This document shows positions 44,582 through 53,492 of a DNA stretch of 64,000 nucleotides, piece after piece. Made by a program: the position numbers and the translations under genes. Source of the stretch: Paenibacillus radicis (ex Gao et al. 2016) (GTDB lineage Bacteria; Bacillota; Bacilli; Paenibacillales; Paenibacillaceae); contig NZ_BMHY01000008.1 of the NCBI RefSeq assembly GCF_014641555.1, forward strand, positions 212,939 to 276,938. The letters are read 5' to 3'. Every line of letters begins with the position of its first letter. The first letter of the stretch is position 1. Under the pieces are notes generated by a model, which was given only the letters and a program-made list of their open reading frames with translations, did not search any database and had not been told where the DNA came from.

Positions 44582-45447
44582 GCAAGCGGGAGAAGCTGGC
44601 GGAAGACCCGCAGGGGGATGCATTATCCGTTCAAGGGCTGCACTATGGTTTTTCCGGCGAGGAGCCGTTGTTCCACGATTTGAGCTTTACAGTTAAGAAA
44701 GGCGAGTTCGTCAGCATTGTAGCGACAAGCGGAATGGGCAAAACGACGCTATTCCGGCTGCTTGCGGGCCTGCTCGTACCGGGTTCAGGCGTCATCGCGG
44801 TTAACGGCAGCGCAACAGCAAAGCAAAATGCCGTCGGCTATATGCCGCAGCGCGATTGCCTCATGCCGTGGCGGACGGTGCAGGATAACGCGGCAATCGG
44901 GCTAGAGCTTCAAGGAAGCTCAAAGCGCGAGGCACGCAGACGTGTGCTGGAGCTGCTGCCCGAGCTAGGGCTAGAAGGAACGGAACTGAAATATCCCCAT
45001 GAGTTGTCCGGCGGTATGCGGCAGCGGGTGTCTTTCCTTCGTTCCTTGCTTGGCGGTGGCGATTTGCTTCTGCTGGATGAGCCGTTCAGCGCTTTGGACG
45101 CCATGACGCGCACCGGTATGCAGCAATGGCTCCTTCAGGTGTGGGAGAAGCATAAAAAGACGATTCTGTTTATAACCCATGATATCGACGAAGCGCTGCT
45201 GTTATCCGATCGGGTGCTGGTTGCTGCCCGAAGACCGATTACAGAGCTGCAATCCGTCGAGATCGAACTGCCGCGTCCGCGTACTTATGAAACGGTGCTG
45301 GATACGCGGTTCGTCGCTCTGAAGCGAGCGTTAATGGAACAGTTTGGCCGTCTGAATCATGCCGCCGATGCGGGGAGAGAGTCTCTCGAAAGCATCCGCC
45401 CCGCTTCAAGCAGAAGTACCCGGGTACAGGGAGGGGCGTCCGGATGA
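44578..45447 (+). CDS. thiZ: ABC transporter ATPase of the HMP/thiamine precursor importer (ThiZ-type)
   Basis: 289 residues. Walker A ATSGMGKTT (the usual first Gly is Ala), signature LSGGMRQRVS, Walker B LLLLDEP and switch His THD. A GTG start overlaps the tenA stop by four bases with GGAAGAG upstream. Relatives with NMT1-type binding proteins (SsuB/TauB/ThiZ) import small ring compounds; here the operon fixes the substrate class as formylaminopyrimidine or HMP. Unlike the sugar importers it has a dedicated ATPase. Confidence 0.85.
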   Translation: MSKREKLAEDPQGDALSVQGLHYGFSGEEPLFHDLSFTVKKGEFVSIVATSGMGKTTLFRLLAGLLVPGSGVIAVNGSATAKQNAVGYMPQRDCLMPWRTVQDNAAIGLELQGSSKREARRRVLELLPELGLEGTELKYPHELSGGMRQRVSFLRSLLGGGDLLLLDEPFSALDAMTRTGMQQWLLQVWEKHKKTILFITHDIDEALLLSDRVLVAARRPITELQSVEIELPRPRTYETVLDTRFVALKRALMEQFGRLNHAADAGRESLESIRPASSRSTRVQGGASG

Positions 45448-46205
45448 TGACCAGCCTGAAAGCGAAAGTACCGGTTCTGCTGTTCATACTTTTGTTAGCG
45501 GGATGCTGGGAGGCAGCTACGAATCTGTTCGACATTCCGCATTATATTTTTCCGAAGCTAACAGCGGTTCTCGAATCGATCTTCGATAATGCCAACGTAC
45601 TCGGCAAGCATTTCGTCGTTACACTAGGCGAAGCTTTGCTTGGCTTAGCCTTCTCGGTCGTATGCGGCATACTTTCTGCAATCTGGATCGACAGCTCGGC
45701 GTTAGCTCGGAATACGATATACCCGCTTATCGTGGCTTCGCAGACGATTCCGATTATAGCGTTGTCCCCGATCATGGTGATGTGGTTCGGCTATGATCTT
45801 GGAAGCAAAATAGCAGTCGTTATTTTATTTACCTTTTTCCCGATTGCCATGAACACAGCAGATGGCTTTCGTTCGGCGGACACAGAGATCGGTGACCTGC
45901 TGCGTACGATGGGAGCGGGTAAACGAGATTTGTTTATGAAGTGGAAAATACCGTCTGCACTGCCTTCGTTTTTCACCGGTTTGAAAATGGCAGCGGCCAT
46001 TAGCGTTGGCGGCGCAACGCTTGGCGAGTGGCTGGGCGGCGAATCAGGCTTAGGCATGTTTACGAAACGAGCGGCGAATATGCTGCGAGGCGACGATGTT
46101 TTCGCCGGCGTCCTGCTATTGTCGTTTATGGGGATTGCCTTATTTGCAGCCGCGCAGGCGCTTGAGAAAACGATGCTGGGTCAACGCAGAACGATGAAAT
46201 CATAG
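45444..46205 (+). CDS. thiX: ABC transporter permease of the HMP/thiamine precursor importer (ThiX-type)
   Basis: 253 residues, six helices, SsuC/TauC-like permease with EAA-like loop (GDLLRTMGAGKRDLFMKWKIPSALP). ATGA overlap with the ATPase stop. Partner of the ATPase before it and the NMT1-type lipoprotein after it. Confidence 0.87.
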   Translation: MMTSLKAKVPVLLFILLLAGCWEAATNLFDIPHYIFPKLTAVLESIFDNANVLGKHFVVTLGEALLGLAFSVVCGILSAIWIDSSALARNTIYPLIVASQTIPIIALSPIMVMWFGYDLGSKIAVVILFTFFPIAMNTADGFRSADTEIGDLLRTMGAGKRDLFMKWKIPSALPSFFTGLKMAAAISVGGATLGEWLGGESGLGMFTKRAANMLRGDDVFAGVLLLSFMGIALFAAAQALEKTMLGQRRTMKS

Positions 46206-46246
46206 TCTCTATATTAAATAGGCCGACTAACGGGAGGAAATCATTC

Positions 46247-47260
46247 ATGTTTTATAGTCAACGAATACGCAGACAGTTTGCCATCGGCGTAGCGGTAATG
46301 TTACTGCTGCTAACTACAGCGGCTTGCTCATCCCCCTCCAATGGAGGGAAAGAGGAGTCTAAGACGGAAGAACTGACCGTACTGCTGGACTGGTATCCGA
46401 ATGCGGTTCATACCTTTCTATATGCAGCAGAACAGCAGGGCTATTTCGCTGAGGCGGGCTTGAAGGTTAAGCTCCAGACCCCGGCGGATACGAGCGATGC
46501 CCTGAAGCTGGTCGCAACGGGGAAGGCCGATCTGGCGCTCAGCTATCAAATGCAAGTAGCCGTATCGCGCTCGGAGGATATTCCGGTCGTATCGGTTGCG
46601 GCGATCGTCCGCCATCCGCTCAATCAGCTGTTTGTTCCGGCGGCTTCGGGCGTGAAGACACCCAAAGATTTAGCCGGAAGAAAAATCGGCTATCCTTCAC
46701 TTCCGCTGGACGAAGCGATGGTCAATACGATGGTCGAAGCAGACGGCGGAGACCCTGCTAGTCTTGGCTATGTCGATATTGGCTGGGATCTTATCCCGGC
46801 GCTGGCGACGAACAAGGTGGACGCCATCATCGGCGGCTATATCAATCACGAGAAGCTGCTGCTGGAGAAGGAAGGCATGGAGCTCGTCTCCTTTAACCCT
46901 GCTGATTACGGCGTTCCGGACTATTACGAGCTGGTGCTGACAGCAAGCGAGAAAGGCTTGGAGCGTAAAAGCGGTGCAATTAAGAAATTTATAGAAGCAG
47001 CGGCGAAAGGGCAGGCCTATACGGCAAGTCATCCGGATGAAGCGCTGGGACTGCTGCTGGATAAGCAAAGCAAGGATTTTCCGCTTGATCCGGACATTGA
47101 GAAACAAAGTCTGGCTGTATTGCTTCCATTGATGGACCCTGGCTCCGAGCCGTTCGGCAGCCAATCCGAGCAATCTTGGAAATCAGTCATTGATTGGCTG
47201 ACGGAGCGCGGACAGATTAGCAAAGCTTACGAGGCGAAAGAGGTCTTTCGCAATCTATAG
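46247..47260 (+). CDS. thiY: Thiamine-precursor-binding lipoprotein (ThiY-type, NMT1 family)
   Basis: 337 residues with a lipobox ending in Cys27 (TTAAC) and an NMT1/THI5-like domain: LDWYPNAVHTFLYAAEQQGYF is the family signature. The WYPN motif is typical for formylaminopyrimidine binding. ACGGGAGG precedes the ATG. Delivers substrate to the permease. Confidence 0.88.
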   Translation: MFYSQRIRRQFAIGVAVMLLLLTTAACSSPSNGGKEESKTEELTVLLDWYPNAVHTFLYAAEQQGYFAEAGLKVKLQTPADTSDALKLVATGKADLALSYQMQVAVSRSEDIPVVSVAAIVRHPLNQLFVPAASGVKTPKDLAGRKIGYPSLPLDEAMVNTMVEADGGDPASLGYVDIGWDLIPALATNKVDAIIGGYINHEKLLLEKEGMELVSFNPADYGVPDYYELVLTASEKGLERKSGAIKKFIEAAAKGQAYTASHPDEALGLLLDKQSKDFPLDPDIEKQSLAVLLPLMDPGSEPFGSQSEQSWKSVIDWLTERGQISKAYEAKEVFRNL

Positions 47261-47309
47261 AGATGTCATGGTTGACTCCATGCAAATACGATGAACGGAG
47301 GCAGGCCAC

Positions 47310-48374
47310 ATGGCAGAGCAGCAAGAAGAACAAGCGCAGCAAAAGCTAGACCAGCAAAGCCGGCAGGAGCGGTACTCCCGGCAAATGCTGTTTGCCCCCA
47401 TTGGCGAGAGCGGACAGCATAAGCTGAGCGAACGTGCCGTACTTATTATTGGAATGGGAGCGCTCGGTACGGTGCTGGCGAACCATATGGTTCGAGCAGG
47501 CGTTGGACGTGTTCGTTTCGTAGACCGGGACTATGTGGAAAAAAGCAATCTTCAGCGGCAGATGCTCTTCGATGAAGAGGATGTCGAGCAGGGTTATCCG
47601 AAGGCGATTGCTGCTGAAAAGAAGCTTCGCCGCATTAATTCCGATGTGCGGATCGAGGCCATTGTGGCGGACGTAACGGTCCACAATATTGATGATCTGC
47701 TGGATGGCATCGATCTGGTGCTGGATGGCACCGACAATTTCGAAACGCGGTTTTTGCTCAATGATGCCTGCTTTCGCAAAGGCATTCCATTTGCTTACGG
47801 AGGAGCGGTTAGCTCGCGGGGAATGAGCGCCATTCTGGTGCCCGGGCAGACGCCTTGTCTGCGCTGCTTTTTGTCCTCGGGGGAGAGCAGCGGACAAACC
47901 TGCGATACGATCGGCGTCATATCGCCGGTCGTTGATATCGTCGCCTCTTATCAAGCCGTTGAGGCGCTTAAGTTTTTGGTCGATGCGCAGGAAGCAAGAA
48001 GAAATAGCCTCGTGACATTTGATGTGTGGAATAATCACTATTTCGAGATGAAGCTAGGCGAGCCGAACAAGCAGTGTCCCTGCTGCCAGTTGAAGCAATA
48101 TCCTGCACTGCAAATTACGGAGCGGGATTCTACCGTATCGCTATGCGGCCGAAGCACGGTGCAAATATCCGGGCGAGGTCCGCTTTCTCTGGAGCAATGG
48201 CATAAGCGTCTGGAGCCTGCGGCTGTAAAGGTGGAGTTGAACGCCTACTTGCTGAAGGCGGAGCTGCCGGAGGGAGAGCGTCTCGTGCTGTTTCCAGACG
48301 GACGCGTTCTCGTGCAAGGAACGGAAGATCTTGTACGCGCGAAGTCGATCTATGCCCGTTATATCGGTTCATAA
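47310..48374 (+). CDS. thiF: ThiS adenylyltransferase ThiF (E1-like)
   Basis: 354 residues. N-terminal RYSRQ, GMGALG nucleotide-binding motif, Asp in DGTDNF, catalytic-type Cys in GQTCDTIGV and zinc Cys pairs CLRC and CPCC. A C-terminal extension of about 70 residues is not recognised. It adenylates the ThiS C-terminal Gly-Gly for sulfur transfer. MoeB is a homologue, but the neighbours favour ThiF. An ACGGAGG site precedes the ATG. Confidence 0.9.
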   Translation: MAEQQEEQAQQKLDQQSRQERYSRQMLFAPIGESGQHKLSERAVLIIGMGALGTVLANHMVRAGVGRVRFVDRDYVEKSNLQRQMLFDEEDVEQGYPKAIAAEKKLRRINSDVRIEAIVADVTVHNIDDLLDGIDLVLDGTDNFETRFLLNDACFRKGIPFAYGGAVSSRGMSAILVPGQTPCLRCFLSSGESSGQTCDTIGVISPVVDIVASYQAVEALKFLVDAQEARRNSLVTFDVWNNHYFEMKLGEPNKQCPCCQLKQYPALQITERDSTVSLCGRSTVQISGRGPLSLEQWHKRLEPAAVKVELNAYLLKAELPEGERLVLFPDGRVLVQGTEDLVRAKSIYARYIGS

Positions 48375-48396
48375 AAGAATAGAGGAGCGTGAACGT

Positions 48397-49020
48397 ATGA
48401 AGGATTTTCGCTTATATGCGATTACGGGAGAGCAGTTTCACCCGGGCCGTGATTTGCTGGAAGTGATGGAGGAAGCTATTGCCGGTGGAGTGGATATTAT
48501 TCAACTGCGTGATAAAGACAGCAGCCGGGAAGAGGTGCTGCGCAAAGCAAAGGCGCTCCGCGAATTGACTCGCAAGCATGGCGTGACGTTTATCGTCAAC
48601 GATTATATCGATATCGCGCTGGAGGTTGACGCTGATGGTATTCATCTGGGTCAAAATGATCTTTCGCTGCAAGAGGCCAGACAATTGGTGGGGGATAAAA
48701 TAATCGGCATCTCCACGCATGCGATCGAAGAGGCGCTGCTCGCGGAGGAGCAGGGTGCTGATTATATCGGTGTCGGACCGGTTTTTGCGACAAAGACGAA
48801 GGTGGACGTCGTCGATCCGGTAACGGTTGCTTACGTGCAAGAAGTAGCGAGCCGGATTCGTATCCCTTTCGTTGCCATTGGCGGCATTAAGCTCAGCAAC
48901 GTAGATGAAGTGATTGCCGCAGGGGCGACAAGAATTTGTGCTGTCAGCGAAATTGTAGGCAGCGCGGATGTAGCCGGAACTTGCCGGGCTTTTCTAAGCA
49001 AGCTGGAAGGACGGGAATAA
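48397..49020 (+). CDS. thiE: Thiamine phosphate synthase ThiE
   Basis: 207 residues, TIM barrel. Motifs IIQLRDKD, IHLGQNDL, GVGPVFATKTK and AIGGIKLSN. It joins HMP-PP and the thiazole carboxylate phosphate. An AGAGGAG site precedes the ATG; a longer frame overlapping thiF was rejected. thiS starts four bp after the stop. Confidence 0.93.
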   Translation: MKDFRLYAITGEQFHPGRDLLEVMEEAIAGGVDIIQLRDKDSSREEVLRKAKALRELTRKHGVTFIVNDYIDIALEVDADGIHLGQNDLSLQEARQLVGDKIIGISTHAIEEALLAEEQGADYIGVGPVFATKTKVDVVDPVTVAYVQEVASRIRIPFVAIGGIKLSNVDEVIAAGATRICAVSEIVGSADVAGTCRAFLSKLEGRE

Positions 49021-49024
49021 CGGA

Positions 49025-49222
49025 ATGGAACTGATTGTGAACGGACAGAAGCAGGAGCTGGAAGCCCGTACGATTGAAGAGGTCGTCATTCACTTCGGTT
49101 TGGAAGACAGGCCGGTTGTTGTGGAAGCGGATGGAGTCGTGCTGACGAAAGAGCAGTGGGTGGCGGCAGAGGTTCGTCCGATGATGAAGATCGAATTGGT
49201 TCATTTTGTCGGAGGGGGCTGA
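49025..49222 (+). CDS. thiS: Sulfur carrier protein ThiS
   Basis: 65 residues, ubiquitin-like fold, C-terminal ...HFVGGG ending in Gly-Gly, which is adenylated by ThiF and loaded with sulfur for ThiG. Between thiE and thiG with 4-bp gaps, in the standard order. A GAATAACGG sequence and the ATG suit translational coupling from thiE. Confidence 0.92.
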   Translation: MELIVNGQKQELEARTIEEVVIHFGLEDRPVVVEADGVVLTKEQWVAAEVRPMMKIELVHFVGGG

Positions 49223-49226
49223 GCGC

Positions 49227-50006
49227 ATGAAAAAGGATACCTGGCATATTGGGGGACATGAGCTGCATTCGCGGTTTTTTATCGGCACGGGACTATTCCC
49301 GAATCCTTATGTGCAAAAGGAGGCGATTCGAGCCTCCGGTGCTGAGGTGCTGACGTTTGCAATTCGCCGCGTCAATCTGGCCTCAACGGAGGATGATTCC
49401 ATTCTCCAGCACGTAGAGGGCGAAGCCTTTCGTTACTTGCCGAATACTTCCGGTGCGAGCACTGCCGACGAAGCGGTGCGCATCGCGAGGCTTGCCCGGG
49501 CATCGGGACTCAGCGACTGGATTAAGGTGGAGATTAGTGCCAATGAGCGTACGCTGCTGCCGGATCCGCTGGAGACGCTGAAGGCGACGGAAATACTCGT
49601 TAAAGAGGGCTTCACGGTGCTTCCGTACACCTCGGATGACCCCGTGTTGTGCAAAAGACTGGAGGAGGCAGGGGCAGCGGCAGTTATGCCGGGTGCGGCT
49701 CCAATCGGCACGGGATTGGGCATCCTCAATCCCTATCATATCGGACTTATTGTAGAGGAAGCGAAGGTGCCGATCATCGTTGACGCCGGTCTGGGCTCAG
49801 CCGCTGACGTTGTACAGGCGATGGAACTCGGCGTCGCAGGCGTGCTGATGAATACGCCCGTTGCGAAAGCGAAGGACCCGGTAGGTATGGCAATGGCGAT
49901 GAAGCTGGCGATTGAAGCTGGCAGGCTGTCTTATTTATCTGGCAGAATTGCGAAAAAACGCTATGCCTCGGCAAGCAGCGGGCACGAACAGTTTCTATTG
50001 AAATAG
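49227..50006 (+). CDS. thiG: Thiazole synthase ThiG
   Basis: 259 residues, TIM barrel. Motifs GTGLFPNP, PYTSDDPV, MPGAAPIGTGLGI, DAGLGSA and NTPVAKA. It combines dehydroglycine, DXP and ThiS-thiocarboxylate. The ATG follows GGAGGGGG at good spacing, and an alternative start 7 codons earlier was rejected. ThiO after it supplies dehydroglycine in aerobes. Confidence 0.94.
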   Translation: MKKDTWHIGGHELHSRFFIGTGLFPNPYVQKEAIRASGAEVLTFAIRRVNLASTEDDSILQHVEGEAFRYLPNTSGASTADEAVRIARLARASGLSDWIKVEISANERTLLPDPLETLKATEILVKEGFTVLPYTSDDPVLCKRLEEAGAAAVMPGAAPIGTGLGILNPYHIGLIVEEAKVPIIVDAGLGSAADVVQAMELGVAGVLMNTPVAKAKDPVGMAMAMKLAIEAGRLSYLSGRIAKKRYASASSGHEQFLLK

Positions 50007-50058
50007 CACTTATTATAGAAGCAATTGCGAAATTTAGGATCAGAAAGCTGGTACAGCG

Positions 50059-51171
50059 ATGGGGGAAACAGTAGTCATTATGGGCGGAGGCGTTATCGGC
50101 CTCTCTTGCGCCTTCGAGCTGCAGCGGCGCGGTCATCAAGCAATCTTGCTTGAGATCAATCGCTGTGGCGGTCAAGCATCGGGAGCGGCTGCGGGCATGC
50201 TGGCGCCCTTCTCGGAAAATGTTGAAGGGCCAGACGCTTTTTTTCATCTGGGCAAGGAAAGCTTGAGGCTGTATCCGGGGTGGCGAGATGCAATCCGGTC
50301 CATCTCCGGACGCTACTTCGAATACAGCGATTCCGGCAGTCTCTATATCGCATATCATGAGGCGGACCGGCTGGCGCTGGAGGGGCGGCTGCTATGGCAG
50401 CGGGAGCACGGCTCCAGCGGTGTTCTGCTGGAAGGAGACGAACTCTTCCGCAAGGAGCCGCTGCTTTCTAGGCAAGTAAAAGCGGCACTCTATACACCAG
50501 CCGAAAGTCATCTTTACGCACCGGACTATGTAGAGGCGCTGGAGCATGCATGCCGGTTGACTGGCGTTCATTTTCATGAACAATTAGGCGGACTAGAAGT
50601 AGCGGAATGGCGGGATGCGGTCGTTGTGCAAGCGAAGGATGGCCGGCGCTTTGGCGGCGACCGGCTGCTCGTATGCACGGGGGCATGGGCGCAGGAGCTG
50701 GAGGAGACGCTGGGCATCCGCATTCCAGTCTATCCGATTCGGGGGCAAATCTGCGCCTATGAGGCGGAGATCAATCCGGTTCACCATATGGTGTTCAGCA
50801 ATCAGGGATATCTGGTGTCCAAGGAGAACGGCACTTTAGTATGCGGCGCCTCGGAGGATGTAGCAGGCTTCGATACGACAGTAACGGAGCGGGGTATCGA
50901 ACGGCTGCGCAACTGGAATAAGCAGGCGTTTCCGTTTCTTGCGGAGCAAACACCCTTCCACCGGTGGGCGGGCCTCCGCCCTTCGACGCAGGACGGATAT
51001 CCGCTGCTTGGACCGCTCGAGGAATCCGGCCGCGTGATTATGGCGGCAGGTCATTACCGCAACGGGATTTTGCTTAGTCCGGTGACTGCCAAGGCAGTTG
51101 CTGATTATATCGACGGCATTAAGCTTCCGGAAATGATGGAGGCTTTTGCTCCCGGGCGATTTACCTATTAA
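50059..51171 (+). CDS. thiO: Glycine oxidase ThiO
   Basis: 370 residues, FAD-dependent oxidase of the DAO family. The dinucleotide motif is IMGGGVIGLS and GQASGAAAGMLAPFSE is typical of ThiO; the C-terminal GHYRNGIL binds the cofactor. It oxidises glycine to imine for ThiG, the oxygen-dependent alternative to ThiH, so no thiH is expected. Start has GCGATGG context; a good RBS is weak (AAAGCTGG). Confidence 0.9.
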   Translation: MGETVVIMGGGVIGLSCAFELQRRGHQAILLEINRCGGQASGAAAGMLAPFSENVEGPDAFFHLGKESLRLYPGWRDAIRSISGRYFEYSDSGSLYIAYHEADRLALEGRLLWQREHGSSGVLLEGDELFRKEPLLSRQVKAALYTPAESHLYAPDYVEALEHACRLTGVHFHEQLGGLEVAEWRDAVVVQAKDGRRFGGDRLLVCTGAWAQELEETLGIRIPVYPIRGQICAYEAEINPVHHMVFSNQGYLVSKENGTLVCGASEDVAGFDTTVTERGIERLRNWNKQAFPFLAEQTPFHRWAGLRPSTQDGYPLLGPLEESGRVIMAAGHYRNGILLSPVTAKAVADYIDGIKLPEMMEAFAPGRFTY

Positions 51172-51202
51172 TGAAGAAGAGAAATAGGAACGGGGGAAAA
51201 TC

Positions 51203-52027
51203 ATGGAGCAGATAGAGGGCCGAATAGCGAGGGCGTTGACGATAGCCGGTTCCGACAGCGGGGGCGGGGCAGGCATCCAAGCGGATCTGAAAACCTTTCA
51301 GGAGCTTGGCGTTTACGGCATGTCTGCGCTAACCGCGTTAACTGCACAGAACACGTTTGGCGTACAAGGCGTTTACCCGGTTGCCGAAGAAGCTGTTACC
51401 GCGCAAATTCATTCTGTCGGCAGCGATATTGGCGTGGATGCGTTGAAGACAGGGATGCTGTTCAGTGCTGAAATCATTACCGCAGTGGCGGAGGCGATCG
51501 CTTTCTTCGGCTGGACGAAGGTCGTCGTTGATCCGGTTATGATTGCTAAAGGCGGGGCATCGCTGCTGCAAGCAGAAGCAATTCGGGCTATGACGGAAAA
51601 GCTTCTTCCGCTCACTGCTGTCCTTACACCGAACATTCCGGAAGCGGAGCGGCTGGCGGGCATCCCGATTCGCACCAGCGCCGATAAGAGAGAGGCGGCA
51701 AGACGGCTTGCTGCCTTTGGCGCAAAGCATGTCATTATTAAAGGCGGGCATGAGGAAGGCAAGGAAGCGATTGATTTGCTTTTTGACGGGAGCAGCTTCA
51801 GCGAGTTGTCGGGCAAGCGGGTGGAAACCGCCCGTACGCATGGTACGGGCTGTACATATTCCGCTGCGCTTACGGCTGGCCTAGCGGCAGGGCTTAGTGT
51901 GGAGGCTTCGGCGAGACAGGCTAAAGCCTTCATTCAGGCGGCAATCGAGGACGGAATTACCATTGGCGGCGGCCATGGGCCGACCAACCATTGGGCCTAT
52001 CGCCGCAGCCTTGTCGCCCATTCTTGA
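51203..52027 (+). CDS. thiD: Hydroxymethylpyrimidine kinase / phosphomethylpyrimidine kinase ThiD
   Basis: 274 residues, ribokinase-like. Motifs AGSDSGGGAGIQADLKTF, MSALTALTAQNT, HVIIKGGH and GTGCTYSAALT. It phosphorylates HMP twice. Last gene of the thiamine operon; AACGGGGG precedes the ATG. A copy of part of residues 71-81 is found again as a scrap near 53.3 kb. Confidence 0.93.
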   Translation: MEQIEGRIARALTIAGSDSGGGAGIQADLKTFQELGVYGMSALTALTAQNTFGVQGVYPVAEEAVTAQIHSVGSDIGVDALKTGMLFSAEIITAVAEAIAFFGWTKVVVDPVMIAKGGASLLQAEAIRAMTEKLLPLTAVLTPNIPEAERLAGIPIRTSADKREAARRLAAFGAKHVIIKGGHEEGKEAIDLLFDGSSFSELSGKRVETARTHGTGCTYSAALTAGLAAGLSVEASARQAKAFIQAAIEDGITIGGGHGPTNHWAYRRSLVAHS

Positions 52028-52089
52028 GATTTGCCGCTCATCATGCTACCATGTGCTCGAAAGCAATTTTGTAGATGAGGTGAGGAAGC

Positions 52090-52512
52090 ATGGGGCAAGC
52101 AGCGCAGAAGATTAGTCCGTTTCTGATGTTTTTCGGACAGGCGGAGGAAGCGATTCAATTTTACACCTCGATTTTTGACGATTCCCGTATTGATAAAGTA
52201 ACACGCTTCAGTGATGTTGGTATTCCAGTAGAGCCAGGCAACGAGCAGAAAGTTCTGCACGCCATATTCACGTTGAAAGGCCAACAGTTCATGTGCATCG
52301 ACAATTTGGACAAGCAGCATAAGCATTCGTTTACGCCAGCACTTTCTCTCTTTGTCTCTTGCGATACGGAAGAGGAGCTGAACCGCGTATTCGAGCAATT
52401 GTCTGTCGGTGGCGCAGTACTGATGTCACTTGCAGAAACACCGGTTAGTGCAAAATTCGGCTGGGTAGAGGACCGGTACGGCGTGTCATGGCAGCTGGAT
52501 CTGCCTAAATAA
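52090..52512 (+). CDS. VOC-family protein, PhnB/YjdN-like
   Basis: 140 residues, PhnB-like 3-dmu-9_3-mt domain: FGQAEEAIQFYTSIFDDS, then FMCIDN and FGWVEDRYGVSWQ at the end. Function unknown; relatives bind metals or act in demethylation. GTGAGGAAG precedes the ATG. It is separated from thiD by about 60 bp and may be read from the same transcript. Confidence 0.8.
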   Translation: MGQAAQKISPFLMFFGQAEEAIQFYTSIFDDSRIDKVTRFSDVGIPVEPGNEQKVLHAIFTLKGQQFMCIDNLDKQHKHSFTPALSLFVSCDTEEELNRVFEQLSVGGAVLMSLAETPVSAKFGWVEDRYGVSWQLDLPK

Positions 52513-52529
52513 ATGAGTGTTATTTCAAT

Positions 52530-52616
52530 AAAGGCTTTGTCGTAGTAGACTTTAGAGAGCTGCCGGTCAGAGAATGACTGGTCGTCTCCTCCAAGTCCGC
52601 CGGCAAAGCCTTTTTA
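52530..52616 (+). terminator. Terminator with long hairpin after the VOC gene
   Basis: AAAGGCTTTGTCG pairs with CGGCAAAGCCTTT, followed by T tract. Its 3' arm begins copy A of the direct repeat. Confidence 0.6.
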
Positions 52617-52704
52617 TATGCGGATCTTGATACAATACAGGAAATTTACACCATTTTGTCGAAATAGTAGATTTAACATAGATTGATAGCGAATTTGCGG
52701 ATTG
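52588..52704. repeat. Direct repeat copy A (117 bp)
   Basis: Begins CCTCCAAGTCCGCCGGCAAA and ends GATAGCGAATTTGCGGATTG. Matched by copy B in order and length with scattered changes (identity roughly three quarters by eye). The two copies flank the GNAT-like remnant and 70-residue ORF. Confidence 0.7.
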
Positions 52705-52705
52705 A

Positions 52706-52930
52706 AACGATGTCCCGCCGAGGTATTATGAGAATGTCGCAAGGCTGCTTGTTGGTTTTGCCGGCAAGATCAGTGTTGATCTTGGATATGATGGCTTTCT
52801 TGCCTTGACGCCCAAGACGGATAAGCGTGACTATTTTACGCATGCGTTCAATGCCATGCCTGTAATGGGGCTTAATATGGGCATCTATGGTGTTGTGTCA
52901 AAACAGATAATTCGGTTATACTACAAGTAA
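52706..52930 (+). pseudogene. Truncated GNAT-like protein, C-terminal part only
   Basis: An in-frame segment reads YYENVARLLVGFAGKISVDL then GYDGFLALTPKTDKRDYFTH and ends in a stop. The 'acetyltransferase C-terminal' pattern (conserved G..GF.ALTPKT) is familiar from GNAT-fold proteins, but the call is by eye and uncertain. No start codon or N-terminal half is left; it is preceded by an in-frame stop. Confidence 0.45.
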
Positions 52931-52944
52931 AAGGGTGTGATCTT

Positions 52945-53157
52945 ATGACACGAAAAGTATTGCCTGGCGTCCTTACTGCTGAAGGACAACCTATACGAGT
53001 AACTGTCGGAGCTACTGGCGATAACGAAGCTCGGATCATTGATCCTGTTGGTGTTCTGACTGATCCCCGCAGCGATCATACGCCTGAATCCCGGGCAGCT
53101 ATGAGTGAGTTTATCCGGAAATGCAAAAGCGGCGAAATTGAAATGAAACCTATATAG
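52945..53157 (+). CDS. Small hypothetical protein following the GNAT-like remnant
   Basis: 70 residues with AAGGGTGTG before the ATG, 15 bp downstream of the remnant's stop. Unrecognised; it has a VTVGATGDNEARIIDPVG segment and a SRAAMSEFIRKCKSGEIE helix. The arrangement (long gene then short gene) would fit a toxin-antitoxin or GNAT-plus-partner pair in which the long gene is broken; this is speculation. A terminator follows. Confidence 0.55.
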   Translation: MTRKVLPGVLTAEGQPIRVTVGATGDNEARIIDPVGVLTDPRSDHTPESRAAMSEFIRKCKSGEIEMKPI

Positions 53158-53174
53158 CTATAGCTTCACCTGAA

Positions 53175-53202
53175 GCACTCACATGATGTGGGTGTTTTTT
53201 AT
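53175..53202 (+). terminator. Terminator after the small hypothetical gene
   Basis: CACTCACA / TGTGGGTG with loop TGA and TTTTTT. Confidence 0.7.
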
Positions 53203-53316
53203 TTTCTCAGGATGAGGAAGCATTTATATATAAAACGACCATTCATTACTAAAGTGGATAAATGGTAAGCGTCAATACAGACTCTATCTCCAATTCACAT
53301 AATTATCTACTTGGCA

Positions 53317-53349
53317 TCGGTGTTCTCTGATATCGGTGTGGATGCTTTA
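53317..53349 (+). pseudogene. thiD-like scrap
   Basis: Translation gives SVFSDIGVDAL, which matches thiD residues 71-81 at 10 of 11 positions; the DNA differs mainly at third codon positions. The frame then diverges. It directly precedes copy B of the direct repeat. It may be a remnant of a thiD/pdxK-like paralogue. Confidence 0.45.
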
Positions 53350-53362
53350 AGACCAGCAGCCG

Positions 53363-53479
53363 CCTCCAAGTCCGCCGGCAAAGCCTTTTTTATATGCTTA
53401 TATGAATGTCATAACAGGAAATTCGCCCCATTTGTCGAAATGGTAGCCTGAATGGGATCGATAGCGAATTCGCGGATTG
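53363..53479. repeat. Direct repeat copy B (117 bp)
   Basis: Second copy, 14 bp before the response regulator start, beginning CCTCCAAGTCCGCCGGCAAA and ending GATAGCGAATTCGCGGATTG. It occupies what should be the regulator's promoter region. Confidence 0.7.
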
Positions 53480-53492
53480 GAGCCAAGCAGCT

